NCBI GenBank assembly: GCA_034428635.1
Contig: DAOUHR010000008.1
Location: forward strand, 1-64,000
From: Bin22 sp034428635
GTDB lineage: Bacteria; Chloroflexota; Dehalococcoidia; Lucifugimonadales; UBA3495
Reading direction: 5' to 3'
DNA length: 64,000 bases
The number at the start of each line of letters is the position of its first letter. Position 1 is the stretch's first letter. Below the pieces are notes generated by a model that saw only the letters and a list, made by a program, of their open reading frames with translations, was not told the DNA's origin and ran no database searches. A program made the translations under genes and the position numbers. Positions 45,992-55,290 of this stretch are shown piece by piece.

Positions 45992-46062
45992 GGCGCCGCC
46001 GTCAAGACTGCGACGCCAGCCCTCCCAATAATGGCCCAAGATAGACAGAGACAATGTCCACA

Positions 46063-46091
46063 TTGACAGCCTCACTTGCCAAACCTAGAAT
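46063..46091 (+). promoter_or_regulatory. modABC promoter
   Basis: TTGACA (46063-46068), a 17-nt spacer, then TAGAAT (46086-46091). This is a near-consensus sigma-70 promoter about 75 nt upstream of modA. No clear ModE operator palindrome was recognised. Confidence 0.78.
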
Positions 46092-46166
46092 TTTCTGACT
46101 GTGTCGCGTGGCGTCTTGCGCACTTAATCTGAGCCTGAAGGACATCCAGTCAACGCCAGTTGAATA

Positions 46167-47120
46167 TTGACACCAGGAAGACAAACCAAGGAAATACTAA
46201 CTACCCCCTGCCTGAGAAGCAGGAAAGCCGCCCCCTTCCCCTTGCTGATGGCATTAGCGCTGGTGACTGCGGTGGCAACGGGCTGCGGAGAAGGGGCTGG
46301 CCAGCGTCCGACAAGTCAGTTAGGAAATCCTGCCAACAAGGAAGAATCGGCAATCACGGTTTTTGCGGCTGCATCGTTGACGGATGCGTTTAACGCCCTT
46401 GCCAGGGAATACCGGTTGCAAAATCCGGGGATAGAACTTGTCCTTAACTTCGACGGCAGCCAGCGGCTGCGGACCCAATTGGAGCACGGGGCACAGGCTG
46501 ACGTATTTGCCTCCGCAGATTGGGACCAAATGGAAGCGGTCGAATCCCGCGGACTGACTGCCAGCCCTCCGATCAACTTTGCCAGCAATCGCCTGATAAT
46601 TTTGGGGTATATTGGTTCGGGCGGAAATCTGGACCCGAAAACTTTCAGTTCCTACTCACTTTCAGAGGATACGCTCCGCGGGAATCTGGAGCCGCTGGCC
46701 GCCCCCGGAATGAAGATTGTGGTGGGGCAGTCCCTGGTCCCGATTGGCAGATACACGGAACAGTTGCTGGAAGCGATTGAAACTTCCCCCGCCCTGGGCC
46801 AGGAATTGGCTGATGGAATGAGGGCAAATGTGGTGTCTCGAGAGGGCAATGTGCGCGCTATAGTTCAGAAGGTGGACCTGGGCGAGGTTGACGCAGGGGT
46901 AGTCTACTCGTCGGACGCGACTCAGGTTTCCGCTGGCGTAACAGTTTTGGAGCTACCCGAATCCATTAATGTGAATGCACACTACCCAATTGCCGCCCTA
47001 ACTCGGAAGCATGGCGTTTCCGAATTCGTCGGTTTTGTGATGTCTGGGCGGGGCCAGCAAATCCTCCGAGAGTACGATTTCGGGCCGCGATTGGACAACG
47101 AGGAGAATAACCGGCAATGA
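46167..47120 (+). CDS. modA: Molybdate ABC transporter substrate-binding protein
   Basis: A 317-residue lipoprotein. The signal ends VTAVATGC with the putative lipidated Cys40. The mature part has ITVFAAASLTDAFNAL (the Ser-containing oxyanion loop), LVLNFDGSQRLRTQLEHGAQADVFASAD, and VGQSLVPIGRYTEQLLEAI. YSSDATQVSAGVTVLELPE comes near the C-terminus. ModA captures molybdate (or tungstate) outside the membrane. The TTG at 46167 gives the best signal peptide but has no strong ribosome binding site, so the start is uncertain. modB follows after 55 nt. Confidence 0.92.
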   Translation: MTPGRQTKEILTTPCLRSRKAAPFPLLMALALVTAVATGCGEGAGQRPTSQLGNPANKEESAITVFAAASLTDAFNALAREYRLQNPGIELVLNFDGSQRLRTQLEHGAQADVFASADWDQMEAVESRGLTASPPINFASNRLIILGYIGSGGNLDPKTFSSYSLSEDTLRGNLEPLAAPGMKIVVGQSLVPIGRYTEQLLEAIETSPALGQELADGMRANVVSREGNVRAIVQKVDLGEVDAGVVYSSDATQVSAGVTVLELPESINVNAHYPIAALTRKHGVSEFVGFVMSGRGQQILREYDFGPRLDNEENNRQ

Positions 47121-47175
47121 GCTTGGACTTGACAGAGTCGGGCGATAACGCGCTCATCCAGGACCGTCGTGGGTC

Positions 47176-48015
47176 ATGGGTCTCCAGTTGAAAAGGTTAA
47201 TCGGGGGCGCTCGGCCATCTGGGACATCCTCCCGAATACCCGTAGGAACAATCGCTACCTCACTCTATGTTGCTTTCATCTGCCTGCCAATCCTGGCCCT
47301 GCTTCTTAGAGTAGTCCTGCAGAATGATGCCCTGGCCAGCGTGGCCAACTCCCAGGTGCTCATGGCGCTGCGCCTGTCGTTGTTCACCAGCGCCATCAGT
47401 ATGCTGGTGGTGGTGCTGGTGGGAACCCCCTTCGCCCTGTCCCTGGCCCGCAGCGAATCTATGGTTATGCGGGCGGTGGACCAGATAGTGGAACTGCCGA
47501 TAATACTGCCGCCGGTAGTGGCGGGTGTGGCCATGCTGCTGGCCTTCGGGCGGCAGGGCATTCTGGGGCCACCCCTCGCCGAATTGGGAATTTCCCTGCC
47601 CTTCACCACGGCAGCCGTGGTTTTTGCCCAGATTTTCGTGGCCGCCCCCTTCTTTGTCCGGTCGGCCAAGCTGGGTTTTATGTCGGTACCCCGCGAATAT
47701 GAAGCCATTTCCCAGACGCTGGGGCTGTCACCCTGGCGCACGTTCTTGAAACTGACCCTGCCCCTGGCAGCCCCCTCGCTGCTGACCGGCCTGGCGCTGG
47801 CCTGGGCACGGGCACTTTCCGAGTTCGGCGCCACCATAATGTTCGCCGGCAACCTGACGGGAAAGACACAGACTATGCCCCTGGCGATTATGACGGCCAT
47901 GGAGTCCAGCCTGGAAAGCGCCATAGCCCTGTCGGCCATCCTGCTGGCGTTGGCCTTGCTGGTGCTGGTGGCCCTGGGCCTGATTGCCAGGAATCGGTGG
48001 CGGGAGGCGATATGA
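47176..48015 (+). CDS. modB: Molybdate ABC transporter permease
   Basis: A 279-residue inner-membrane permease with about six hydrophobic helices, beginning with TIATSLYVAFICLPILALLL. Typical ModB segments are MALRLSLFTSAISMLVVVLVGTPFALSLAR, LPIILPPVVAGVAML and the EAA loop YEAISQTLGLSPWRTFLKLTLPLA, which contacts ModC. LSEFGATIMFAGNLTGKTQTMPLAI is characteristic of the family. Its stop overlaps the modC start. Confidence 0.95.
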   Translation: MGLQLKRLIGGARPSGTSSRIPVGTIATSLYVAFICLPILALLLRVVLQNDALASVANSQVLMALRLSLFTSAISMLVVVLVGTPFALSLARSESMVMRAVDQIVELPIILPPVVAGVAMLLAFGRQGILGPPLAELGISLPFTTAAVVFAQIFVAAPFFVRSAKLGFMSVPREYEAISQTLGLSPWRTFLKLTLPLAAPSLLTGLALAWARALSEFGATIMFAGNLTGKTQTMPLAIMTAMESSLESAIALSAILLALALLVLVALGLIARNRWREAI

Positions 48016-49142
48016 GCAGCGTCATGGCTAAAACGCCATCCACATCCCAGTCCGCCGGATGGATAAAATACGAGATCGGTCGATTCAGCCTGGAAGCCAG
48101 TTGGGAGGTTGAACCTGGGCACACGCTAACCCTGTTCGGGCCTTCGGGGGCTGGCAAAACCACTCTTCTGCGGGCCATTGCCGGCCTGGTCCAGCCACGG
48201 GAAGGGCACATCGAAATTGGCGACCAGACAGTCTTTGACAGCCAGCAGGGAATCTTCGTACCACCTCACCTGCGGCGGGTGGGTCTGCTGACCCAGGGCC
48301 ACCACCTGTTTCCCCATCTGACTGTGGGCGGCAACATTGGTTACGGGTTGACCGACTGGGAACCGGAGGAGCGACGACGCCGGCTGGCTGAACTAGTGGA
48401 ATTGTTCCAATTGGCTGAACTGGTGGACCGACGGCCCCACCAGATCTCGGGAGGCCAGCAACAGCGGGCAGCCCTGGCCCGGGCGCTGGCGCCACAACCG
48501 GCCCTGATGCTGCTGGACGAACCCTTCAACTCGCTGGATGTTGAACTGCGACGAAGCCTGCGGTCCGAATTGAGGGCCAGGTTAAAGGAGGCGGGAGTGC
48601 CGTCGATTATGGTAACCCACGACATCGAGGAGGCCATAAGCATGGCCGACATGGTGCAGGTCATCAACCACGGCAAGGTGGAGGCCGCCGGCGCTCCCCT
48701 GGAGGTATTGGGACAGCCGGGGCACGGTCGTGTAGCCCGCCTGGTGGGGGTGGAAAACCTCCTTGCCCTGTCGGTAGCATCGATTCACCCACAAGACGGG
48801 ACCATGGTCTGCGCGGACGCCGGTGGCGGCTTGCGGTTGGAGGTGCCTCTCTCCGACGTGGTCGGCGGCAACCGGGTAACGGTGGGCATTCGCGCTTCCG
48901 ACATCATCCTGGCGGATACGGAGCCCCGGGGTTCTTCCGCACGCAATCGACTGCCAGGGGTGGTCTCAGGGATAGAACTGCGGCCTCCCGGTTACGAAGT
49001 TACCCTGGCGTGCCGTGGCGTGGACCTGAAGTGCCACATCACCGGCACGTCCCTGAACGAAATGGGCATAAGCGCTGGAGACAGCCTCTGGGCCGTGTTC
49101 AAAGCCTCCTCCTGCTTCCTTGTTTCCGAAGACGAGACCTGA
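48012..49142 (+). CDS. modC: Molybdate ABC transporter ATP-binding protein
   Basis: A 376-residue ATPase. Walker A GPSGAGKTT is near residue 42, the Q-loop is LLTQGHHLFPHLTV, the signature SGGQQQRAALARAL is near 145, Walker B LMLLDEPFNSLD near 166, and the H-loop is MVTHD. The C-terminal part from about 255 is a TOBE/Mop-like molybdate-binding region (VTVGIRASDIILADTEP). The ATG at 48012 follows GGGAGG and overlaps the modB stop by 4 nt (ATGA). Confidence 0.94.
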   Translation: MSSVMAKTPSTSQSAGWIKYEIGRFSLEASWEVEPGHTLTLFGPSGAGKTTLLRAIAGLVQPREGHIEIGDQTVFDSQQGIFVPPHLRRVGLLTQGHHLFPHLTVGGNIGYGLTDWEPEERRRRLAELVELFQLAELVDRRPHQISGGQQQRAALARALAPQPALMLLDEPFNSLDVELRRSLRSELRARLKEAGVPSIMVTHDIEEAISMADMVQVINHGKVEAAGAPLEVLGQPGHGRVARLVGVENLLALSVASIHPQDGTMVCADAGGGLRLEVPLSDVVGGNRVTVGIRASDIILADTEPRGSSARNRLPGVVSGIELRPPGYEVTLACRGVDLKCHITGTSLNEMGISAGDSLWAVFKASSCFLVSEDET

Positions 49143-49271
49143 CCGCGCGGGGCCTTCATATTTTCTTAAACCCCATTCGGGCGGATATGTGGCTATAATC
49201 GATAAGCTTAGACCAAGATAACAACACCAACACGGAAAGTACCGATCCCGGGAACAGGAGTGCAGGACAGA

Positions 49272-49943
49272 ATGACAGGATACCGAGCAATACTATTCGA
49301 TATGGATGGAGTGCTGGTGGACAGCGAACCGCTTTTCCTCAGCGCCATCAACCGGTTGCTGGTGCAGGAAGGAGTTGAGCCCGTTTCAGTGCAGGAAAAC
49401 GAGGAGTTCCTGATCGGGACGACCATCGGGGAGACCTGGCGGCAGCTGAAAATCCGCCGCCCGCTGCCCCTTCCCGCTGAAGATTACATCAGCCGCTATG
49501 ACGACATCGTGCGGCAGGTCATGCAGGAAGAACTGGAACCCCAGCCGGGGGTGCGGGAGCTGCTGGCGGCCTGCAATGCTAGGAGCCTGCCCAAGGCGGT
49601 AGCCTCCTCTTCCCTGCACATGTGGGTTGACCTCAAGCTGAACGCCATCGGCCTTACGGGGGCATTCGATGCCGTCCTGGGCGGTGACGACGTAACACGG
49701 GGCAAGCCGGAACCGGACATTTACATCAAGGCGGCGGAAAGCCTTGGGGTGCCGCCGGCGGAGTGCATCGCCATCGAGGACTCGCCCATCGGCATATCAG
49801 CGGCCGTAGCTTCAGGGGCCTATACAATTGCCGTCCGCACGGAGTACACCCGCAACCTGGACGTCAGCCAGGCTCACACAATCCTGGAAACCCTTGAGGA
49901 ATTCGACCTGTCCCTGCTGGCAAACGGGCCTGAAGAACAATAA
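49272..49943 (+). CDS. HAD family phosphatase (beta-phosphoglucomutase-like)
   Basis: A 223-residue HAD hydrolase. Motif I is ILFDMDGVLVDSEP at residues 6-19, a helical C1 cap spans about 20-85, motif II is AVASSSL, the Lys is in GKPEPDIYIKAA, and motif III is CIAIEDSPIGISAA. Members dephosphorylate or isomerise sugar phosphates. The ATG at 49272 is chosen over a GTG at 49260 whose ribosome binding site overlaps the start. Confidence 0.92.
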   Translation: MTGYRAILFDMDGVLVDSEPLFLSAINRLLVQEGVEPVSVQENEEFLIGTTIGETWRQLKIRRPLPLPAEDYISRYDDIVRQVMQEELEPQPGVRELLAACNARSLPKAVASSSLHMWVDLKLNAIGLTGAFDAVLGGDDVTRGKPEPDIYIKAAESLGVPPAECIAIEDSPIGISAAVASGAYTIAVRTEYTRNLDVSQAHTILETLEEFDLSLLANGPEEQ

Positions 49944-49984
49944 CCGACAGGACCGGCACGGGAAAGTCTGGGCGAGAAACAGAT

Positions 49985-50689
49985 TTAGTGGCGCCGGCGT
50001 CGCCCGGGGAGACCGGGATAAGTCCGCTCCGACAGGACCCACTGGATACGCTTCTGGAGGGCGATTACCTCCTCTGGAAGAAGCAGGTCCAGCAGTTCCT
50101 TGAATACCCCGGAAGGGTGGATAAACCGTCCCAGGAGCGTGGAGAGGGACTGCAGGTAAAGGTCAGGAATGGGTTCGCCGCCAAAGTCCCAGATGACGGT
50201 GCGGATCTTGGTGTCGGAGTGGAAAGTCAGGCCCTGGTCTATACCCCAAAGCTTGCCCTTCTCGTCCACCAGAACATGGTTGGCCTTGCGGTCGGTGTTG
50301 TTTGACACCAGGTCAAAGCAACAGATCATCCGCAACTCTTCGGCATCCCCCTCGCCCAGGGTGTAGTAGTTCATGCGGGGGTCGTGTTCCACGTACTGCT
50401 GCACCGAGCCTATGCCGTAGGGGCCCTCCCGGATAATGGTGCGGGGGATGAAATCCCACTCAAGCACCTGGCTCAGCAGGTAGGCGCCGTATTCCCGCTT
50501 GTAGAGAGTGCCCCGGGGAAAATCCCAAAGGGGGACTTCCCCGTCCCGGGGTTTGTAGATGGCATGGTCAGTCTGTTCACCCAGTTGCAACGAAGCCAAA
50601 AAGGTGTAGTTGGAGCCCATCGGAGTGAGTTCGCAGGTCTGAAATTCTCCGTTTAGAAGAACGTCGCCGTTGATTTGGTCTGATGCCAC
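49985..50689 (-). CDS. SCO1664 family protein
   Basis: A 234-residue protein of the SCO1664 family, with a distant PI3K/PI4K-like kinase fold. Visible motifs are HAIYKPRDGEVPLWDFPRGTLYKREYGAYLLSQVLEW, CCFDLVSNNTDRKANHVL (catalytic-loop-like Asn-x-Asp-Arg-Lys) and LWGIDQGLTFH (Asp-x-Gly-like). In many genomes it sits next to DUF3090, as here. The reaction is unknown. Confidence 0.9.
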   Translation of the reverse strand: MASDQINGDVLLNGEFQTCELTPMGSNYTFLASLQLGEQTDHAIYKPRDGEVPLWDFPRGTLYKREYGAYLLSQVLEWDFIPRTIIREGPYGIGSVQQYVEHDPRMNYYTLGEGDAEELRMICCFDLVSNNTDRKANHVLVDEKGKLWGIDQGLTFHSDTKIRTVIWDFGGEPIPDLYLQSLSTLLGRFIHPSGVFKELLDLLLPEEVIALQKRIQWVLSERTYPGLPGRRRRH

Positions 50690-50741
50690 CAGGATAGTCC
50701 TTCAAGTCCCGCAGGGAGATGGCGCCGCAGCAAAGGGGGAG

Positions 50742-51278
50742 TTAGCCGGTCTCAAACACGGCGTGGCCGTTGGCACGAGGGCACACATGACCCGTTGGGT
50801 CTATGGGCAGACCACAAAGGAAACAGGGCGGGCGACCGGCAGCGCAGATACGCAGGCTCTCGTTAGCCAGCACTGAAGCCTGGTCAACGGTAATCCAGAA
50901 GCTTACCGATGGCGCTTCTTCGCCCGACTGTTCGTCCCCGTCGCCCTGTGCCTGCATATAAAAGGAGTTAGTGTCCGAGTCGTGTCGGCCCGACAGCACC
51001 CTGGCCTTGAATTCAATAAGGGTCTCGTCGCCCGACCAACCGGGTGCGGCTGGGGTGCTGGCTGCCTCTCTTTCCCTATCCGACTGCCGATCCACAGCCT
51101 CTTTCAAGCCGGATCCCAGCTGAAAAAGCTGCTCCTTTTCCAGCCAAACGTAGGAAGTCGCCCGGCCTGATTGCAGCACCAGCCTGAAGGTGCGCTGCCC
51201 AGGCTCGCCGAAAGTCTCGGCCTCTATCCTGGACAGGGTGCCCAGGGGATAGGTGATGCTGCCAGGTTCCATGCTCAT
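50742..51278 (-). CDS. DUF3090 family protein
   Basis: A 178-residue protein. The N-terminal domain carries GEPGQRTFRLVLQSGRATSYVWLEKEQL. The C-terminal zinc-ribbon-like end has CFLCGLPIDPTGHVCPRANGH. It is paired with the SCO1664 gene 52 nt downstream, the conserved partnership of the two families. Confidence 0.92.
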   Translation of the reverse strand: MSMEPGSITYPLGTLSRIEAETFGEPGQRTFRLVLQSGRATSYVWLEKEQLFQLGSGLKEAVDRQSDREREAASTPAAPGWSGDETLIEFKARVLSGRHDSDTNSFYMQAQGDGDEQSGEEAPSVSFWITVDQASVLANESLRICAAGRPPCFLCGLPIDPTGHVCPRANGHAVFETG

Positions 51279-51366
51279 AGTTTATTCCCGTCCCGTCGTC
51301 CGCGGGTGTTGGGTTAATGTCTTCCGATTAAGGCGCAGACCATGCGGTCAATACACGGGCAGCCCG

Positions 51367-53688
51367 TTATACCGTCGCTGCCTCCAGGCCAAGCCTGGGC
51401 AGGGCGGCCAATCCCGCCTCGCTGAGTTCCAGACCCTGGGCAACGCCGGTCTCATACTTGTCCTGAAGTTCCCGCAACTGGAAGGACAGGGGCAACTGCC
51501 CCTCATCAATGCGCTCCACCAGTTCGGCCAGGGTGTTGTAGGCCTGATCCACGTTCCAGAAGAAGGACAGCAGCCAGGTCAGTTCCCGCTCGTTGGCCGG
51601 GGCCGGAATGTCCGCCAGGTCGATCAGCGCGGTGTTGACCTTAGTGTAGCGCAGGATACCTGCCTTGTCCTGGGCATCCCGCCCGAAGTAGCGGCGGCGG
51701 CGCAATTCCAGCACACGAGCAGTGTAGTCCTCGTCGCCGTAGATGTGCTGAGGCAGCCAGTCCTTGCGCAGGTCGACTAGTTCCTCGCCCTGGGCGTTAA
51801 TGATGGCTACGCCCACCTCCGAACGCAGGATGGGGTCATACTCGAACTTCACCGCCTCCCGAAGCAGGGCTTCCTGGAGCATCAAGGTGAGTTCCCGGGG
51901 AATCTTCCTGTAGTTGGCCCCGCTGGCCTCTTCGTTGCTGTCGGCTCCGATTCCGCCGGTGTTGAAGACGTAGTATTCCTGGGGCATACCACCCCAGGCC
52001 AGTTGCTGCAGGATGTGGTACATCAGGTTGGCGTTCTCGTCTTCCAGCCCGATGATGAAGGGGTCGGAGAAGTACTCCACGTAAGGGCGGCCGATTGCGC
52101 CTATGGCTGCACCCATCTGCACCGCTTCTCCGTACATCAGAACACGGATGTACTGTTCCAGGCTGAGCCGGCGCAGGGGCGGGATTACCGTGTTCTGGCG
52201 CATCACTTCCTGCCAGAAGACCCGGTCGGTGTGCTCCATGGGGACGTGCACCGAGTCCGCCAGTTCGCCGTCCGTGATGGACTTAATCAAGCCTCCCACG
52301 CCCTTGCGGGCCAGCAGGCGCCGGCGGGACAGGGTAACGCGCATGTTGCGGACCGGGTTTTCCAGGAAGTTGGGGGCCGCGTCGCCTGCGCCCTCAGGCA
52401 GGATTACCGGCACGTTCTCCAGGGTTTCCTGGGGATTGGGTTCCGTTGCCGACCCCCGTACCGCATCGAAGGTGATTGGGTCATCGGCCTCGTTCAGGCC
52501 GAAGGGCATGGCATAGAAGTTGTTCTCGGTGCCGTCGATGCTGTGGGAGATGGTGAAGCGGCTACCCTCCCGGTTGGAAACAATGGGTTCCCGCAGGGGC
52601 TGCAGAAGCACTATATCGTCGTTCATGGGGTAGACCCCTTCCACGGGGTCGGTTTCCAGGTCCATCACACGGGCCAACTGGCTGTTAGCCAACTCGATCA
52701 TAATGGTCAGGGTACTCTTGCCGTGCAGGGAGGGGCCCACGGTTATCAGGGCGGTGTTGGAAATGGCGCCGTTGATAGTGCGTATGCGGGCCAGGCTCAG
52801 GGCTGCCTGGATGGCAATGCCGTTGTTCTGCTTGACTTGGTGCATGGCGATGGACAGAGGGCCCATCTTGTGCTCACCGACGTAGTCGAACCCCAGGTGC
52901 AAGGACAGACCCTTGGTGGGGGCTTTGAAGACCAACTGGTTGATTCCCATTTCCCTCAAACGGGTCTTCAGTTCCTCCGGAAGCCCCAGGTCCTCGTACC
53001 AGTGGGGGATGGAGACTTCCATGATGTCCGGCGCTTCCGCCCTTTCGGACTCGGGCAGGTCAAAGGTGAGCTGGCGCCACATGTAAGGTAGCTGAAGATA
53101 GTCCGCGCCGAAAAGCAACTGCCGGGCGTGGAAGGACCGGCCGGGCGCGTCGCAAATCTGCCGGTCGGTTTGAATTATAGTCTGGCCGGAGGCCAAATGC
53201 TCCCGCAGCCTGGCGTTAATGCACTCGAAGACCTGGGCGAATAGGGCCTGGTTTTCTTCACTGAACGAAAGGGCGTCCCGGTTGGGGACGAACCCGTCGA
53301 CGTAGTACTGGGTAAGGTCGGGGCGGCGCACAACGCCCAACTGGCTGAAAAAGCCGATTCCGCCGCTGTCCAGCTTTACCGCAACGCCCGGCCAGGCCTT
53401 TGTAGCGGCGCGTCCGGCGGCGTTGGCTTCTGCTCCCTCCTGGACTATGGCGCTGGCTTCGGCCAGTACCTTGGTCCGTTCCTCTCCCGGCATCTCCTGG
53501 AAAACGGGCATGTTGTCAACAAGCCACTGGTCGGAAGGGTTAAAATTGCTGGATTCAGGGCGGTGCCCCTGCCGGGCCAGAGAAACCAGTTCATCCAGGG
53601 CTCCTTCGAAAGCTGCGTTCTTCCCTGGCGGTGTCAAGGGGGACTTTATCCCGGCGTCCCCCCGCTTTCCCGTTTGTTCATCTGCCAC
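51367..53688 (-). CDS. Divergent ATP-type phosphoenolpyruvate carboxykinase-like protein
   Basis: A 773-residue protein whose central and C-terminal parts align in order with ATP-dependent PEP carboxykinase. FDYVGEHKMGPLSIAMHQV (267-285) corresponds to the YAGEMKKGIFS region, GPSLHGKST (318-326) to the P-loop, and YPMNDDIVLL (353-362) to the kinase-2 Asp pair. DGTENNFYAMPF follows, then YVFNTGGIGAD, and FEYDPILRSEVGV corresponds to the C-terminal lobe. True PEPCK is about 530 residues and has GxSGTGKTT; here the loop differs and a 250-residue N-terminal extension is present. Whether it makes PEP is open. Gene start at 53688 with no clear alternative. Confidence 0.72.
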   Translation of the reverse strand: MADEQTGKRGDAGIKSPLTPPGKNAAFEGALDELVSLARQGHRPESSNFNPSDQWLVDNMPVFQEMPGEERTKVLAEASAIVQEGAEANAAGRAATKAWPGVAVKLDSGGIGFFSQLGVVRRPDLTQYYVDGFVPNRDALSFSEENQALFAQVFECINARLREHLASGQTIIQTDRQICDAPGRSFHARQLLFGADYLQLPYMWRQLTFDLPESERAEAPDIMEVSIPHWYEDLGLPEELKTRLREMGINQLVFKAPTKGLSLHLGFDYVGEHKMGPLSIAMHQVKQNNGIAIQAALSLARIRTINGAISNTALITVGPSLHGKSTLTIMIELANSQLARVMDLETDPVEGVYPMNDDIVLLQPLREPIVSNREGSRFTISHSIDGTENNFYAMPFGLNEADDPITFDAVRGSATEPNPQETLENVPVILPEGAGDAAPNFLENPVRNMRVTLSRRRLLARKGVGGLIKSITDGELADSVHVPMEHTDRVFWQEVMRQNTVIPPLRRLSLEQYIRVLMYGEAVQMGAAIGAIGRPYVEYFSDPFIIGLEDENANLMYHILQQLAWGGMPQEYYVFNTGGIGADSNEEASGANYRKIPRELTLMLQEALLREAVKFEYDPILRSEVGVAIINAQGEELVDLRKDWLPQHIYGDEDYTARVLELRRRRYFGRDAQDKAGILRYTKVNTALIDLADIPAPANERELTWLLSFFWNVDQAYNTLAELVERIDEGQLPLSFQLRELQDKYETGVAQGLELSEAGLAALPRLGLEAATV

Positions 53689-53870
53689 TGACAGTCCCTC
53701 GTGTCGTTCTCGGTGATTTGTTAGGAATTTGCGGCCAGAAAAGGTTGTGGCCGGCGACTGATATGCTACATTGTTAGCAGTCCTATGTCAAAATTCGCAG
53801 TAGCCTTCCGGCCTTGTTCGGGGCCAACTGCAGTCCCTTTAGCGGGAAACCTAGAGTGGGTGAAAAGAGC

Positions 53871-55151
53871 ATGGAATCGCTGACCCTGAAACCCGCCACC
53901 CAGGTGGGTGGGACCATTCAACTTCCCGGTTCCAAGAGCCTGTCCAACCGACTGCTGCTGCTGTCTTCGCTGGCCAGCGGGGGGACAGAAGTGCATAACC
54001 TGCTGGAAAGCGACGACACCCAGTATATGACCACCGCCCTTGAGGCCCTGGGCATCGGGTTGACCTTTTATGACGCCGGGTCCAAATGCCTGGTGGAAAG
54101 CAGTGGCGGGCCTTTCGCAGCAGACAAGGCAGATCTTTACCTGGGGAACGCCGGTACCGCCATTCGACCCCTGTGCGCGGCCCTGTGCCTGGGGGAAGGG
54201 GAGTACACACTGACCGGCGAACCGCGGATGCTGGAGCGCCCCATCGCCCACCTGGTGGACGCCCTGCGCCAACTGGGGGCGGACATAGAGTACGAAGGCG
54301 CGGAAGGTTTTCCCCCTCTAAGGATTCGGGCATCCGGGCTGCGGGGCGGGAACGTATCCATCCGGGGCAACGTATCCAGCCAGTACCTTACTGCCCTGCT
54401 GCTGGCGTCCCCGCTGGCGCAGGACACGCTGGCAATTGAAATCGTTGGGGACCTGGTGTCCAAGCCCTACATAGATATGACCGTTGACGTGATGCGCCGG
54501 TTCGGAGTCAGGGTGGAAAACGACAACTACCAGGCCTTCCGGGTTGCGGGCGGCCAGATCTACCAATCACCGGGCATTGCCCTGGTGGAAGGGGACGCCT
54601 CTTCAGCCAGTTACTTCCTCTCGGCAGCGGCCATCCGGGGCGGCACCGTGCGGGTTACTGGCGTGGGCGCCGACAGCATCCAGGGCGACGTTCAGCACGC
54701 CGATGTGCTGGAACGCATGGGCGCGGTGGTCAGCCGCGGCCCGGACTACATAGAAATATCTCGTGGTCAGCTGCGGGGCATGGACCTGGACCTGAACCAT
54801 ATCCCCGATGCCGCCATGACTGTAGCAGTAACGGCCCTGTTCGCCGACGGCCGGACTATCATCCGCAACATCGGCAACTGGCGGGTTAAGGAGACGGACC
54901 GACTGGCTGCCATGGCCGCCGAGCTTCGCAAGGTGGGCGCCGGCGTGGTGGAAGGCCCTGACTACCTGGAAATCGACCCGCCGGAACGGATAAACCCGGC
55001 GGAAATCGCCACCTACAATGACCACCGCATGGCCATGAGTTTCTCCCTGGCATCACTGGGGGATTCGGAGATTACAATTCTGGATCCGGGGTGCGTTTCA
55101 AAAACCTTTCCCGAGTATTTTGACAACTTCAGGGCCATTGTTCAGGAATAA
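53871..55151 (+). CDS. aroA: 3-phosphoshikimate 1-carboxyvinyltransferase (EPSP synthase)
   Basis: A 426-residue EPSP synthase of the shikimate pathway. PGSKSLSNRLLLLSSLA binds substrate phosphate near residue 19. LYLGNAGTAIRPL is the Gly-x-x-x-Thr region, followed by RPIAHLVDAL, VEGDASSASYFL, KETDRLAAMAAELRK and YNDHRMAMSFSLA at the end. The length is typical. The ATG at 53871 is preferred over the in-frame ATG at 53814, which would add residues absent from the family. Confidence 0.97.
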   Translation: MESLTLKPATQVGGTIQLPGSKSLSNRLLLLSSLASGGTEVHNLLESDDTQYMTTALEALGIGLTFYDAGSKCLVESSGGPFAADKADLYLGNAGTAIRPLCAALCLGEGEYTLTGEPRMLERPIAHLVDALRQLGADIEYEGAEGFPPLRIRASGLRGGNVSIRGNVSSQYLTALLLASPLAQDTLAIEIVGDLVSKPYIDMTVDVMRRFGVRVENDNYQAFRVAGGQIYQSPGIALVEGDASSASYFLSAAAIRGGTVRVTGVGADSIQGDVQHADVLERMGAVVSRGPDYIEISRGQLRGMDLDLNHIPDAAMTVAVTALFADGRTIIRNIGNWRVKETDRLAAMAAELRKVGAGVVEGPDYLEIDPPERINPAEIATYNDHRMAMSFSLASLGDSEITILDPGCVSKTFPEYFDNFRAIVQE

Positions 55152-55290
55152 GGCGTCTTTTAAGACGGCCATTTACGGGTAGGCCGGAATCACGCCTGCA
55201 GCGTAATGTCTTCAGGCTTTCGACGGAATGGCGGTTGGGTGGTAATCAATACCGCCACTCCATAACCTCTTCAATTTGCAGACTGACCCT

